The position numbers and the translations under genes are program-made. A stretch of 60,060 nt of DNA from an uncultured Prochlorococcus sp. (GTDB lineage: Bacteria; Cyanobacteriota; Cyanobacteriia; PCC-6307; Cyanobiaceae). Below are positions 22,806-32,294 of this stretch, piece after piece (position 1 is the stretch's first letter; every line of letters begins with the position of its first letter). The notes beneath the pieces are model-generated. The model worked only from the letters and a program-made list of their open reading frames with translations. It was not told the origin of the DNA and searched no databases. The stretch lies in contig CACGHD010000005.1 of the NCBI GenBank assembly GCA_902572825.1, forward strand, positions 1 to 60,060, read 5' to 3'.

Positions 22806-23321
22806 CTAAAGTACAATATTAGACTCTACAGGAAATTTAAATTTATCTCTGCCACAAAGCTCTCCTAATTCAATCACCACTGATAATCCACTAATTTCCT
22901 TACAAGAATCATTGAGAATTTCAGCAACACATTTAACTGTCCCCCCTGTTGCTAATAAATCATCAACTATAGCGAACGATTTATATGGCTTTATTGACTC
23001 TTCTTGGATAGCAAGAGAATTACTCCCATACTCGAGATCATAAGATTTTTGTATAAGTTTCCCAGGAAGCTTACCAGGCTTTCTAGCTACTACCATAGGT
23101 TTAGATAAGTAAAAAGAGATTGCAGTACCAAAAATAAAACCTCTAGCATCTATAGATATAATCGCGTCTGCATTTCTGAAAATTGGACTATTTGACATTT
23201 CTTCGATTACTTTTGCGAAAATATCTGGATCTTGAAGCAAAGGGAGTATATCTTTAAAGATAATTCCTTTTACAGGAAAATTTATGTGATCTTTAATTAA
23301 ATGTTTAAGATTTTCAGTCAA
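22806..23321 (-). CDS. apt: Adenine phosphoribosyltransferase
   Basis: Converts adenine and PRPP to AMP. The FPVKGIIFKDI, SIDARGFIFG, VARKPGKLPG and PRPP-binding IVDDLLATGGT motifs are all present. I place the start at the TTG at 23321 (171 aa), which matches the usual family length; the frame is open 37 codons further but that part would overlap the divergent mtnN start and is not Apt-like. Paired with mtnN, which releases adenine. Confidence 0.9.
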   Translation of the reverse strand: MTENLKHLIKDHINFPVKGIIFKDILPLLQDPDIFAKVIEEMSNSPIFRNADAIISIDARGFIFGTAISFYLSKPMVVARKPGKLPGKLIQKSYDLEYGSNSLAIQEESIKPYKSFAIVDDLLATGGTVKCVAEILNDSCKEISGLSVVIELGELCGRDKFKFPVESNIVL

Positions 23322-23373
23322 GTTCTTTTCTTTGTATCTAACCTTAAAGTGTATTATATTCTCAAATTCATCG

Positions 23374-24156
23374 ATGACAAAATTGCATATTGGAATATTA
23401 TGTGCGATGCCCGAGGAAATAGGTTCGACCACAAAAAACTTAAAAAATTTATCTGAAAAAATATATGGGGATTTAAAGATTTTTTCAGGGGAATTATATT
23501 TTGATCAAAATGAGACTTCTCCTTTACTAATATCAGTTGCATGGAGTGGTTGGGGCAAAGTTAGTGCTGCAAGAGCAGCTACAAGATTGATTAGTAGTCC
23601 TTTTCAAAATAAACTTATTGATCTACTTATATTTACTGGAGTTGCAGGTTCAGCAAATTTAAGCATTAACCAATGGGATATTGTGATACCTAATGAATTA
23701 ATTCAACATGATATGGATGCTAGGCCTCTTTACGACAAATACGAAATCCCAGCTCTTAAAGAAGCAAAAATACAATCTTCTACAAGCTGGGTTAAATGGT
23801 CTACTGCAGTATTAAAAGAATCAATTGCTAAAAATGAAATTAGGCCATTTCTTAAGGTGAGAAATGGATTGGTTGCAACGGGAGATCAATTTATAGCAAG
23901 TAAAATAGTTATTGAAAATCTTTCTAAGGAATTGCCAGGTCTTTCTGCGGTAGAAATGGAAGGTGCAGCGGTTGCGCAAGTAGCCGTCCAAGAGGGAATA
24001 CCTTGGTTGATAATAAGAGTTATATCTGATGGGGCTGATAATTCTGCTCAAAAAAACTTTATTGAATTCTTGGAAAAATATAAAAAATGTTCATGGGATT
24101 TAATTAATGCACTTTTAAAAAGATATCTTGATGCCCCTTGGGAAATAGAATCTTAA
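23374..24156 (+). CDS. mtnN: 5'-methylthioadenosine/S-adenosylhomocysteine nucleosidase
   Basis: 260 aa from MTKLHIGILCAMPEE (an ATG 14 codons earlier is less likely). Phosphorylase/MTAN fold with TGVAGSAN, GLVATGDQFI and AVEMEGAAVAQVA, the Glu/Met substrate site, and RVISDGADN with the catalytic Asp. It cleaves MTA and SAH to adenine. Divergent from apt by ~52 bp. Confidence 0.85.
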   Translation: MTKLHIGILCAMPEEIGSTTKNLKNLSEKIYGDLKIFSGELYFDQNETSPLLISVAWSGWGKVSAARAATRLISSPFQNKLIDLLIFTGVAGSANLSINQWDIVIPNELIQHDMDARPLYDKYEIPALKEAKIQSSTSWVKWSTAVLKESIAKNEIRPFLKVRNGLVATGDQFIASKIVIENLSKELPGLSAVEMEGAAVAQVAVQEGIPWLIIRVISDGADNSAQKNFIEFLEKYKKCSWDLINALLKRYLDAPWEIES

Positions 24157-24162
24157 TTCTTA

Positions 24163-24993
24163 TTATCTTTTTATAGGAAGAAGTTGTTGTAATATTGTAT
24201 TTCTTTCAAACAAATTTGATAAATAAGGAAATTTAGAAAGAAAAAAATCTAAAATTCTCCAAGGAAAAGGAATTTTAAATAAAATATTTTTTTTTCTTTT
24301 TTGATTTTTAGATAAAATAAATCGCGATATTTCTAGTAGATTCATTTCTTTAGGACCATTAATGTTTATTGTTTCACTTTTTTTATGCTTTTTACTGATT
24401 TTTGAGAGAGTTAAATCAACAACTTTTTGAACATTTATTGGTCTATAGATATTTCTTGATGGAGGAACAAAAGAGATAAGAGGCAAATCAATTAAACTCA
24501 TGAGTAATTTAAATTGCTTTGGCAAATCATTTTTATCTAAATTATTTTTTGGTAATAAAAACGGTAGTCTTATTAAATTATATTTTGAATTTCTAATTTT
24601 TTGAATATTTTCTTCACCCTTTTTTTTCTGAATTGTGTAGTTATCTTTTATTTGATTTGAGAAAATATTATTTGTACTAAAGTGGATTAAAAATATTTCA
24701 CTCCCAGTAGGATACATTATTAAATCTTTAGGAAGATTTTCATTAATATAAAAATCAGATTTATTTTTTGGTTTTAAAGAGGCTAAACAATTTATTAGAG
24801 TATAAGATGATCTATCATTTAGATATTTTTTAAGTATTTTATATAGTTCTTTTTTATTTTTAATATTATTTTTCCTTGTAATCTTAATAACTGAAAATGG
24901 GATATTTTGGCTTGTGAGACTCTCTTTAAATGCTCTTGCAAGGAGACCATTTTCGCCAATTAAAATAATTTCTTTACTTTTAGAGTAAGCCAA
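24163..24993 (-). CDS. NAD(P)-binding RmlD-like reductase/epimerase
   Basis: 276 aa. N-terminal Rossmann start IILIGENGLLARAFKESL, central STNNIFS and a degenerate YxxxK region, NIYRPINVQKVVDLT near residue 185. Resembles dTDP-4-dehydrorhamnose reductase / short epimerases, but catalytic residues are not well conserved. It overlaps the radical SAM gene by 14 nt; likely acts in glycan or lipid tailoring. Confidence 0.6.
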   Translation of the reverse strand: MAYSKSKEIILIGENGLLARAFKESLTSQNIPFSVIKITRKNNIKNKKELYKILKKYLNDRSSYTLINCLASLKPKNKSDFYINENLPKDLIMYPTGSEIFLIHFSTNNIFSNQIKDNYTIQKKKGEENIQKIRNSKYNLIRLPFLLPKNNLDKNDLPKQFKLLMSLIDLPLISFVPPSRNIYRPINVQKVVDLTLSKISKKHKKSETININGPKEMNLLEISRFILSKNQKRKKNILFKIPFPWRILDFFLSKFPYLSNLFERNTILQQLLPIKR

Positions 24994-26347
24994 ATTTTTT
25001 TCTTATTTCAATTTTTACAATCCTATAAAATATTTTTGACAATCTAAAGAATGAAGAATAAAAACTTTTGTATGATTTATCTAAAAGAAATTTAATATCA
25101 TAATTTGTCATATTTTCATGATTAAAAACTAAATCCCATTGTGTATATTGCTCATAATTTTTGGCTGTGAGTTTATTTTTATATTCTGAAAAAATTGGAG
25201 TACCAGGATAAGGAGTAAAAACACTAAATTGAAGATAAGTAATGGGCAATTTCAGGGCATAATTAATAGTCTTAAGAGCGTTATTTAAATTATCTCCAGG
25301 AAATCCAAAAATAAACATCGCTTTAACAGAAATTCCATTTTTCTCTAAAATCTTAATGGAACTTAGTTGTTTATCAATTGGAGCATTTTGCCTTTTTGTT
25401 CTTTTTATAGATTCAGGATTAATTGATTCAATACCAACAAAAACTATCCTCAATCCTGCTTTAGACATAATACTTGCTAATTCATTATCGATATCTTTTA
25501 AATGAAGTTCAGCTCCCCAAACTATTTTTAATTTTCGTCTAATAATTTCTTTACATATATCTATAACTCTTTTTCTATTAATTGTGAAAACGGGATCCCT
25601 AAAGAGGAAGCTCTTCACTTTTAAAGTATTTATATAAAACTCTATTTGATTAACTAATCTTTTTATTGATTCATTCCTTAAATTTCTTCCTTGTTGTAAT
25701 GGATATGTGCAGTAATTAAAGCATGAATAAGGGCACCCTCTACTTGCATAAATTGGCAAGCTATATCCTGATCCTAGAAAACCCATTACACATTTTTTAT
25801 GTTTAAAAATTTCTCCCCAGCTTGGCAGAGGTAATTTCTCAATTGATCCTGGTTTATTAGAAGGATAAATTAATCCACCTTTAGTTTTTAATTTATTTAA
25901 TATTTCAGGATTAGTAAGTAAAGCTGTATCCGATTCACCAACCAAAACATTCGCTCCATTTTCAATATATTTTGTTGGACAGGTTGATGCGAATGGTCCA
26001 ATAACTAATATAGGGACATCAAAAGTTTTTAAATATTGAATAGCCTTTATCTCAGTTTCACAAGCAACAATAGAGCTACTTAAGATGAAAATATCAAAAT
26101 CATAATTAGCATCTTTTAAATTAGTAGTGTATTTACATTTATGTCCAAAACTATCTACTACGCCCATTGTAGATGCAAGATATAATGGAGGCCAAAATAT
26201 TGATTCTTTTTGGTATTTAGCTAATAATTTTGTAAAAAAACCGCCAGCATAATTATTTCCTGTACCAAAGCCACCATTTACATCTTTATTTATTCTAAAG
26301 CCTTCATTTTTATAAATATCTAAAAATAATATTTTTAAGTTCAACAT
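24980..26347 (-). CDS. B12-binding-domain radical SAM protein
   Basis: 455 aa: an N-terminal cobalamin-binding-like domain (~1-160; FDIFILSSSIVA, VLVIGPFASTCP) and a radical SAM barrel. The cluster motif is RGCPYSCFNYCTYPL, i.e. Cys205, Cys209, Cys213 in CX3CX3C rather than the standard CX3CX2C spacing. Later motifs WGAELHL, FVGIESI and FIFGFPGD are as in the family. Substrate unknown; surrounded by glycan/lipid genes. Confidence 0.8.
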   Translation of the reverse strand: MLNLKILFLDIYKNEGFRINKDVNGGFGTGNNYAGGFFTKLLAKYQKESIFWPPLYLASTMGVVDSFGHKCKYTTNLKDANYDFDIFILSSSIVACETEIKAIQYLKTFDVPILVIGPFASTCPTKYIENGANVLVGESDTALLTNPEILNKLKTKGGLIYPSNKPGSIEKLPLPSWGEIFKHKKCVMGFLGSGYSLPIYASRGCPYSCFNYCTYPLQQGRNLRNESIKRLVNQIEFYINTLKVKSFLFRDPVFTINRKRVIDICKEIIRRKLKIVWGAELHLKDIDNELASIMSKAGLRIVFVGIESINPESIKRTKRQNAPIDKQLSSIKILEKNGISVKAMFIFGFPGDNLNNALKTINYALKLPITYLQFSVFTPYPGTPIFSEYKNKLTAKNYEQYTQWDLVFNHENMTNYDIKFLLDKSYKSFYSSFFRLSKIFYRIVKIEIRKKFGLL

Positions 26348-26532
26348 TTATTAAATCTAACTGATTTAAGTATTGGTACAATATTAATTAATTAATGATA
26401 ATAATTAAATTTGAATAATATGATTTTTAATAAATTTATTTGAAATCTATTTTGTAATAACATAAGATTTGTTGTGACACTAGAAATTATGAATTTGATA
26501 GTTAATTTAATTACTATATTCCTAAAAAAATA

Positions 26533-27642
26533 TTGACTTTGCAAAATAATCATTACTATATCTCTATTGTTCTTCCAACACTTAATGAGGTAGAAAATAT
26601 AAGTTCAATTATTAGAAAAATAATAAATCTTTCTAATAATTTTTTAATAGAAATTATTGTAGTTGATGATGCATCAACTGATGGGACAACTTCATTGGTG
26701 AAAAAATTATCTCAAGAAGATAATAGAATTAGGCTAATCAACCGATATGGAAGAAACGGGCTATCTAGCGCTATCAAAGAGGGCAGCCTTTCTGCTTCAG
26801 GAGATTTAATTGCTGTTATGGATACTGATGGACAACATCAGGTAGAAAGTTTATATGAAGCAATAGAGGAGCTTTTAATTACAAATAAAGATTTAATAAT
26901 TGGGAGCCGTTTTTTAGATAATTCCTCTATCAAAGGTTTAAGTGATAAGCGCAAAAAAGGCTCATCATTAGCAAATACGTTTGCAAAATATAGCTTATCA
27001 AAAAAATATTTTAACTTAACTGACATCATGAGTGGATTTATCGTCTTTAAATCGTTAACGGTTTTAAAATTTGTTGAAAGAATTGATGTTAATGGATTTA
27101 AGTTCCTTTATGAATTACTCTCTGTAAGCGATGGAACTTTAGATTGTAAAGAAATTCCTCTGAATTTTTTGCCAAGAAAGTTTGGCGAATCAAAGTTAGA
27201 TATCGCAATAGTATGGGATTTCTTGATATCACTAATTCATTCTTTATCCAAAAGATTGATTCCTAGAAAAGCAATAAGTTTTGCTTTAGTTGGCATTTCT
27301 GGAGTATTAGTACAACTTTCAATATCATATTCTTTTATGTGGTTTTTAGGATTTACTTTTCAGAGTGTTTTACCAATTGCAGTTGTTTTAGCGGCAACTT
27401 CAAATTATCTAGTTAATAATTGGCTTACATTTCGTGTAAAAAGATTGAGAAATAAAGCACTCTTTATAGGCCTTCTCAAATTTTTATTAGTTTCTTCTTT
27501 ACCAATATTTGCCAATGTAGGATTAGCTTCGTCTTTTTATAAATTAGTATCACCAAATACATTATTTTCACAACTTGCTGGAATTATTGTTGTATTTATT
27601 TGGAATTATGCAGCTTCATCAAAACTTGTATGGAATACTTAG
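26533..27642 (+). CDS. Family 2 glycosyltransferase fused to GtrA domain
   Basis: 369 aa. Residues ~8-230 are a GT-A domain of the polyprenyl-phosphate mannosyl/glucosyltransferase type: IVLPTLNEVENI, VDDASTDGT and DTDGQHQVE. Residues ~240-365 form four membrane helices typical of GtrA, which handles lipid-linked sugars. Start is TTG at 26533. Likely makes or moves a polyprenyl-linked sugar. Confidence 0.85.
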   Translation: MTLQNNHYYISIVLPTLNEVENISSIIRKIINLSNNFLIEIIVVDDASTDGTTSLVKKLSQEDNRIRLINRYGRNGLSSAIKEGSLSASGDLIAVMDTDGQHQVESLYEAIEELLITNKDLIIGSRFLDNSSIKGLSDKRKKGSSLANTFAKYSLSKKYFNLTDIMSGFIVFKSLTVLKFVERIDVNGFKFLYELLSVSDGTLDCKEIPLNFLPRKFGESKLDIAIVWDFLISLIHSLSKRLIPRKAISFALVGISGVLVQLSISYSFMWFLGFTFQSVLPIAVVLAATSNYLVNNWLTFRVKRLRNKALFIGLLKFLLVSSLPIFANVGLASSFYKLVSPNTLFSQLAGIIVVFIWNYAASSKLVWNT

Positions 27643-27657
27643 ATAATTTAAGATTTC

Positions 27658-28959
27658 TTAATTTAAAAGTAAAGAGGTATAAAAAATCAAGTTCTTTATA
27701 GAAAATCCAATAGGGTTAGAAATTAAGTACCTTCCCAAAGACCAGCAGCAATGGGGAAGTCCTAAAAGTAATATTATAGTATTGTAGTTTTTTTGATTCT
27801 TGATACTTGGAATCAATTGATTAAAAATTTTTAATCTTTTAATTCTCACCTCAAGATTGAGGGAGTCTTTTTTGAATATTGTAATTATTAAACTAAAGAG
27901 GAGACATGAGGAAGATAACCAAATAAATATCCATCTTCCATAATCATGAGCAATTATAAATAATGGGATGAAAGGTATTAATTGAGTTAATATAAAAATT
28001 TTTTTTAAATTAAAGAATGGATCTTTTTTAAAACCGCAAAATAAACGGATTGCAAAAAACATTGTTATTCCCCACATTAATGGGTGCCAGAAAATAAAAA
28101 GGTTGAATTTGCTAAGACTGGATATTGATAGTTGAAATGTAGAATTTAAACTTTCTCCAATCCAAGCTATTGCTCCATCAGGGTAAACTGAATCGAGAAG
28201 TCCATTTGATGGCAAAATATCTTTAAAATTTTGCCAACTGTTATGAATAGCAACAGCACTAATTTGATTGCCTTTAAAAGCAATGCAAAATAAAAAACTT
28301 ACAAAAGATGGTGTTATTAAAACAAAACTTATAAATAATGATCTTAAAGTGTTTTTTAAATATTTTTTAATATAAAAAAAGATTAATAAAAATAAGCTTG
28401 GAAGAGCCCAGATTCCATAGCCTTCATGGGAAAGCAGTGCAATAATTGAGAAGAAATTTATTAATAATATTGTGGGTATGATGCTTATTTTTTTTAAATA
28501 TAATTTTTTAAGAGTAAATAAACATGTTCCATATATTAGAACTAAAAATACATCTTTTCTTACAAGATAATTCTCAGAAATAGGACCTAGTAAAACTAAA
28601 CTAGATAATAGAAAGGGCTTTTGAAAGCTCCCCCAAGCAAAAATTTTAAATAAAATAAAAAGAAATAAAATTGAAAATACACTAAATAACCAAGTGAAAA
28701 ATATTGGATTGATATTTAAATTTGAAGATAAATAGAAAATAACTTGACCAGGTAATCCCCTTCTTATAAAACCTCCTTCATATGATATGAGCCATTCCCC
28801 CACAGTCCACGAATTATCATATAATCTATTTTTATATAAATTTAATGGGATTCCTAATACTATTAGAGTAATCAAAAAACTTTCAATAGTAATTTTCAAT
28901 TTAGAAAATTTGTGACGTGTAAATTGTTTTTTAAATGTTTTAATATTAATAATTGGCAT
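27658..28959 (-). CDS. Polytopic membrane protein, possible GT-C-type glycosyltransferase
   Basis: 433 aa with ten or more hydrophobic segments. The N-terminal loop has WLISYEGGFIRRGLPGQVI, a signature I associate with polytopic proteins of polysaccharide loci, and a LSHEGYGIW motif later. Function not proven; context with GT2-GtrA suggests a glycan transferase. Convergent with the GT2 gene. Confidence 0.6.
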   Translation of the reverse strand: MPIINIKTFKKQFTRHKFSKLKITIESFLITLIVLGIPLNLYKNRLYDNSWTVGEWLISYEGGFIRRGLPGQVIFYLSSNLNINPIFFTWLFSVFSILFLFILFKIFAWGSFQKPFLLSSLVLLGPISENYLVRKDVFLVLIYGTCLFTLKKLYLKKISIIPTILLINFFSIIALLSHEGYGIWALPSLFLLIFFYIKKYLKNTLRSLFISFVLITPSFVSFLFCIAFKGNQISAVAIHNSWQNFKDILPSNGLLDSVYPDGAIAWIGESLNSTFQLSISSLSKFNLFIFWHPLMWGITMFFAIRLFCGFKKDPFFNLKKIFILTQLIPFIPLFIIAHDYGRWIFIWLSSSCLLFSLIITIFKKDSLNLEVRIKRLKIFNQLIPSIKNQKNYNTIILLLGLPHCCWSLGRYLISNPIGFSIKNLIFYTSLLLN

Positions 28960-29015
28960 AATAAGATAATTTCCTTATTTTATGGATATCGTTACACTGG
29001 AATTCAATCAAGATA

Positions 29016-30191
29016 ATGTTTGAAAACAATACTAAATATTTTTTAAAATTGCTAAATAATATTCCAATTATAGATAGGTGGCTATTTGGTCAACTTATAC
29101 CCCCTTTGTTATTTGCAATTTCTGCTTTTACAGTGGTTTCTCTTTCTGTTGGGGTAATGTTTGACTTGATAAGGAAAATTGTTGAATTTGGATTGCCAAT
29201 TACACTGGCAATTCAAGTAATGTTTTTAAAACTTCCTGGATTTTTGGTTCTTTCATTTCCAATGTCTGTACTTCTTTCAACTTTATTGGCCTATGGAAAG
29301 ATGTCTTCTAATTCTGAGATATTGGCAGCGAGAAGTCTTGGAGTTAAAACTTCTAGACTAGTTTTACCAGCTATAATACTTGCAATATTTATGACTGGAT
29401 TAACTTTTTACTTTAACAATAATCTGGTTCCTTTAACCAATAAATATTCTGAGACTTTATTGAGAGATGGTTTAGGGAAATCTGTTTCTATTGAAAGGGG
29501 ACATGACATATTTTTTAAAGGATATGGTTCATATACTGATCCAAATACTAATAAATCAACCGAGAGAAATACTTTTTTAAATCAAATATTTTTTTCTAGG
29601 ATGGTTGAAGATAACGTGATGAAAAATGTTACTGTTATTGACTTCTCTGTTTTAGGTTATAAACAAATTCTATCAGCTGATAAAGGAATCTTTGATAGAG
29701 AAAAATCAGCATGGATATTTACTAATGGAAAGCTTATCACCTTAGACGAAAGTGGTAAAACAACAACTATAGGTTTTACAAAGTACTTGTATCCTTTGGG
29801 AGATGGCCCCTTGAGAGTTTCCAAAATTCCTGATGACGCTAATAAAATGACTTTATCTGAGGCCCTGAAAGCAAAAAATCTTTATGAAGAGACTGGTGAT
29901 GCGAGGGAAGCAAGAAAAATGTCGGTAAGAATTCAAGAAAAATTTACTTTACCTTGCGCTTGCTTAGTATTTGGATTGATAGGAAGTAGTTTAGGTTCTA
30001 AGCAAAACTTGAGAACATCAAAAAGCCAAGGATTTGGTTTAAGTGTAATATTGATTTTGTTTTATTATGTACTTTCCTTTTTATCAAGTTCACTTGGTGT
30101 AAAAGGTGTATTGACCCCATTTATTTCAGCTTGGCTTCCAGTTTTGATATCTTTTGCTGGCGGACTTTATTTATTAAAAAAAGCCTCCTGA
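29016..30191 (+). CDS. LptF/LptG family permease
   Basis: 391 aa YjgP/YjgQ-type protein: three N-terminal membrane helices (PLLFAISAFTVVSLSVGVMF, LPGFLVLSFPMSVLLSTLL, GVKTSRLVLPAIILAIFMTG), a periplasmic beta-jellyroll part (~130-290), and three C-terminal helices. The family forms the ABC permease that extracts lipopolysaccharide from the inner membrane. Cyanobacteria usually carry a single LptF/G protein. Confidence 0.85.
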   Translation: MFENNTKYFLKLLNNIPIIDRWLFGQLIPPLLFAISAFTVVSLSVGVMFDLIRKIVEFGLPITLAIQVMFLKLPGFLVLSFPMSVLLSTLLAYGKMSSNSEILAARSLGVKTSRLVLPAIILAIFMTGLTFYFNNNLVPLTNKYSETLLRDGLGKSVSIERGHDIFFKGYGSYTDPNTNKSTERNTFLNQIFFSRMVEDNVMKNVTVIDFSVLGYKQILSADKGIFDREKSAWIFTNGKLITLDESGKTTTIGFTKYLYPLGDGPLRVSKIPDDANKMTLSEALKAKNLYEETGDAREARKMSVRIQEKFTLPCACLVFGLIGSSLGSKQNLRTSKSQGFGLSVILILFYYVLSFLSSSLGVKGVLTPFISAWLPVLISFAGGLYLLKKAS

Positions 30192-30414
30192 ACTTTAATG
30201 TGATATTAAATACATTTTATCAACAACATATTGTAAAAAGAATTTTTTATATTCCATACTTTGGTTTTAGAACCTTATAAATTTATGATTAGCGAATAAT
30301 TACTCTTGTATCCTTTTTAAGGAAATCTTTTTAAGTTAGATTTTTGCTTATTGTATTGATTTGTCCTTGTATTTTTCACGGAATTTGTTTAATTAAAAGA
30401 AATATTATAAATCC

Positions 30415-30528
30415 ATGTACTCAAAAATCGTCTTAAGGGATTGTAAGTGCACTCATTGCCAAGAAAAATTAGAACAAATAAATCGATCAAAAGTTTATTG
30501 GGAAAAATTAGTTTTAAGAAAGAATTAA
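30415..30528 (+). CDS. 37-aa Cys-containing microprotein
   Basis: MYSKIVLRDCKCTHCQEKLE, ending YWEKLVLRKN. The CKCTHC cluster could bind a metal. No clear ribosome site. Confidence 0.4.
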   Translation: MYSKIVLRDCKCTHCQEKLEQINRSKVYWEKLVLRKN

Positions 30529-30650
30529 GTATATTTTTTTTATTTTTTAAAAAAACTATGCAACTTAAATTTTCAGTTTTAAAAAATCTATTGGGAATAA
30601 ATAAAATAAAGTCATACTAGTTCTCTTAAACCCCTTTAAAACTAGTAAAG

Positions 30651-30752
30651 TTATTTTGCTTTTTGATCCCTTTTGTAGATTCTATTTTCTCTATTTAAAA
30701 GAAAAAGGATAATAAATATACAAAAAGGAATGAGAACAAAATCTATAGACAT
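30651..30752 (-). CDS. 33-aa single-span membrane microprotein
   Basis: MSIDFVLIPFCIFIILFLLN helix and basic tail (RIYKRDQKAK). Function unknown. Confidence 0.45.
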   Translation of the reverse strand: MSIDFVLIPFCIFIILFLLNRENRIYKRDQKAK

Positions 30753-31160
30753 AAAACTTATTTTTGTAGTCTATTTTCTGTTTAGCAATAAATTAGTTTC
30801 TTGACAGTATTCAGAATTTACCCAAATTCTTGTTTATTTGATAAAAAAATAATGTATTTCTTTTTGTATTTGCCTACACAAATTAAAAGAGCTTGCAAGT
30901 ATCCCACCGGCAAGCTCATGACGACCTAGTTAAATTCAGTTTCATGAATTTAGCCAGTTCAGCACTTCCTAAATGCTTTACTATCATACTAAGTAGAATT
31001 ACTTATTGTGAGTATAAATGCTTATTTGTTGATGCTATCTCTGTGAATAAAGTTGCAAGAATTAATTTAATTAAAAAATTTTTTTTAGACACCAATCTTT
31101 TGTATAAAAATGCCATGCTTTACCCATGAACTTATGCCGCTAAAAATTCCTTCCATTTGC
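30753..31160. other. Gene-free stretch containing a perfect hairpin
   Basis: GAGCTTGC (30889-30896) and GCAAGCTC (30910-30917) form a perfect 8-bp stem. On the minus strand it is followed by TTTTAATTT, so it could end a minus-strand transcript, yet I see no supported gene between it and 31161. The 78-codon plus-strand frame starting inside the hairpin looks spurious. Confidence 0.45.
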
Positions 31161-31189
31161 TTTACATAAATTAATATTTGTGTTACATT
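31161..31189 (+). promoter_or_regulatory. Possible promoter of Hli gene
   Basis: TTTACA (31161-31166), 17-bp spacer and TACATT (31184-31189) upstream of the Hli start at 31213. Matches are partial. Confidence 0.4.
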
Positions 31190-31212
31190 AATTCACAATT
31201 ATATATTTTTAA

Positions 31213-31419
31213 ATGTCAAATTCAGGAGTCACAACAGAATCAGGTGGAAGACAGAATATGTTCCCATCAGAAACTAGACCTTATATTGATGAAACTGTGT
31301 CCTACGATGGATATCCTGAAAATGCAGAAAAAGTAAATGGTAGATGGGCTATGGTTGGTTTCGTTGCTTTATTAGGAGCATATGTAACTTCTGGACAAAT
31401 CATTCCAGGAATTTTTTAG
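31213..31419 (+). CDS. hli: High-light-inducible protein (Hli) with N-terminal extension
   Basis: 68 aa. A soluble N-terminus (SETRPYIDETVSYDGYPENA) precedes the chlorophyll-binding helix EKVNGRWAMVGFVALLGAYV, then TSGQIIPGIF. Longer than the other Hli proteins here, similar to the core (vertically inherited) type. Thylakoid photoprotection. Confidence 0.92.
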   Translation: MSNSGVTTESGGRQNMFPSETRPYIDETVSYDGYPENAEKVNGRWAMVGFVALLGAYVTSGQIIPGIF

Positions 31420-31493
31420 TTTCTGAGTAGATTTTGCAATAATTTTTTAGTTTTATATTTATTATTTAATACTTATAACGATAAATTTAAATT

Positions 31494-31622
31494 TTATTTT
31501 AAATTTGAAAATAAGAAAAACCAAATAAAAGTTATTGCATTCAAGCTAAATATTATTCCTAGAAATATATAAGCAAACTTTTTGCCAATAAATGCTGTCT
31601 CTGGTTCAAGCTTTACTCTCAT
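31494..31622 (-). CDS. 42-aa single-span membrane microprotein
   Basis: MRVKLEPETAFIGKKFAYIF, then LGIIFSLNAITFIWFFLF. Lies between Hli genes and may be light-stress linked, but that is inference. The next 355 bp (31623-31978) hold nothing recognisable. Confidence 0.5.
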   Translation of the reverse strand: MRVKLEPETAFIGKKFAYIFLGIIFSLNAITFIWFFLFSNLK

Positions 31623-31978
31623 TAAATCCTCGAATTAACTCGATTAAGATAGCATCAATATAAACATTAAATTTAAGTTTATAGGAGAAACACAATCAAA
31701 TTAATATTTTTTTAAATGATTTTAAATTAATCATTTCCTAAGACAGCTTTTTTTGGGAAAAAATTGTTTTCTTTATAATTTTTGTTAATAAATTTTCTTA
31801 GTTTGATCTGTTTCCCTGAATATTAGATTATGAAAATAAACAAAAAACTCCAAATCTAATTTATAGAAATGAGATAGATTTCTTATGCTGATTTTTAGCA
31901 TAATTTTTTGTTGCATGTAGGATTATTCAAACCTTAATTAATAAATACTGTTTATTATCAAAAATTTTTAATTAAAAA

Positions 31979-32012
31979 AAGTCTAATTTAAAAATTAAAT
32001 TAGACTTTTTTA
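31979..32012 (-). terminator. Strong terminator after Hli pair
   Basis: Perfect 13-bp stem AAGTCTAATTTAA/TTAAATTAGACTT with a 3-nt loop, flanked by T runs usable on both strands. It ends the 32282-32035 minus-strand operon. Confidence 0.85.
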
Positions 32013-32034
32013 TGAAAATAAAAAATAATTTATA

Positions 32035-32175
32035 TTAGATGAAACCAGGAATGATTTGACCTGTAGTTAGATATGCTCCAACAAGAGCAACAAAACCTAA
32101 CATGGCGAATCTACCGTTAAGTTTTTCAGCAACAATTTTTTCTTTTTCAACTAATTTAGGTTCGTTATTTTTCAT
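32035..32175 (-). CDS. hli: High-light-inducible protein (Hli)
   Basis: 46 aa from MKNNEPKLVEKEK: EKLNGRFAMLGFVALVGAYL and TTGQIIPGFI. Start at 32175; the frame is open upstream but there it overlaps the preceding Hli in another frame. Coupled to it by TAATG. Confidence 0.92.
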   Translation of the reverse strand: MKNNEPKLVEKEKIVAEKLNGRFAMLGFVALVGAYLTTGQIIPGFI

Positions 32176-32282
32176 TAGAACCAACCTGGAATGATTTGGC
32201 CTGTTGTGACATATGCACCAACTGCTGCAACGAAACCTAACATTGCTGCCCAACCATTAAAACGTTCTGCTTCTGGAGTCAT
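32175..32282 (-). CDS. hli: High-light-inducible protein (Hli), minimal
   Basis: 35 aa: MTPEAERFNGWAAMLGFVAA, then VGAYVTTGQIIPGWF. One of the shortest possible Hli proteins, essentially only the chlorophyll-binding helix. The Arg of the ExxNGR motif is Trp here (RFNGW). Its stop overlaps the next Hli start, so the two are made in linked fashion. Confidence 0.92.
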   Translation of the reverse strand: MTPEAERFNGWAAMLGFVAAVGAYVTTGQIIPGWF

Positions 32283-32294
32283 TTTGTTAATGTA

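Noticed and set aside
30893..31129. 78-codon plus-strand frame
   Set aside because: It begins inside a perfect hairpin, lacks a ribosome site and has protein composition unlike the neighbouring genes.
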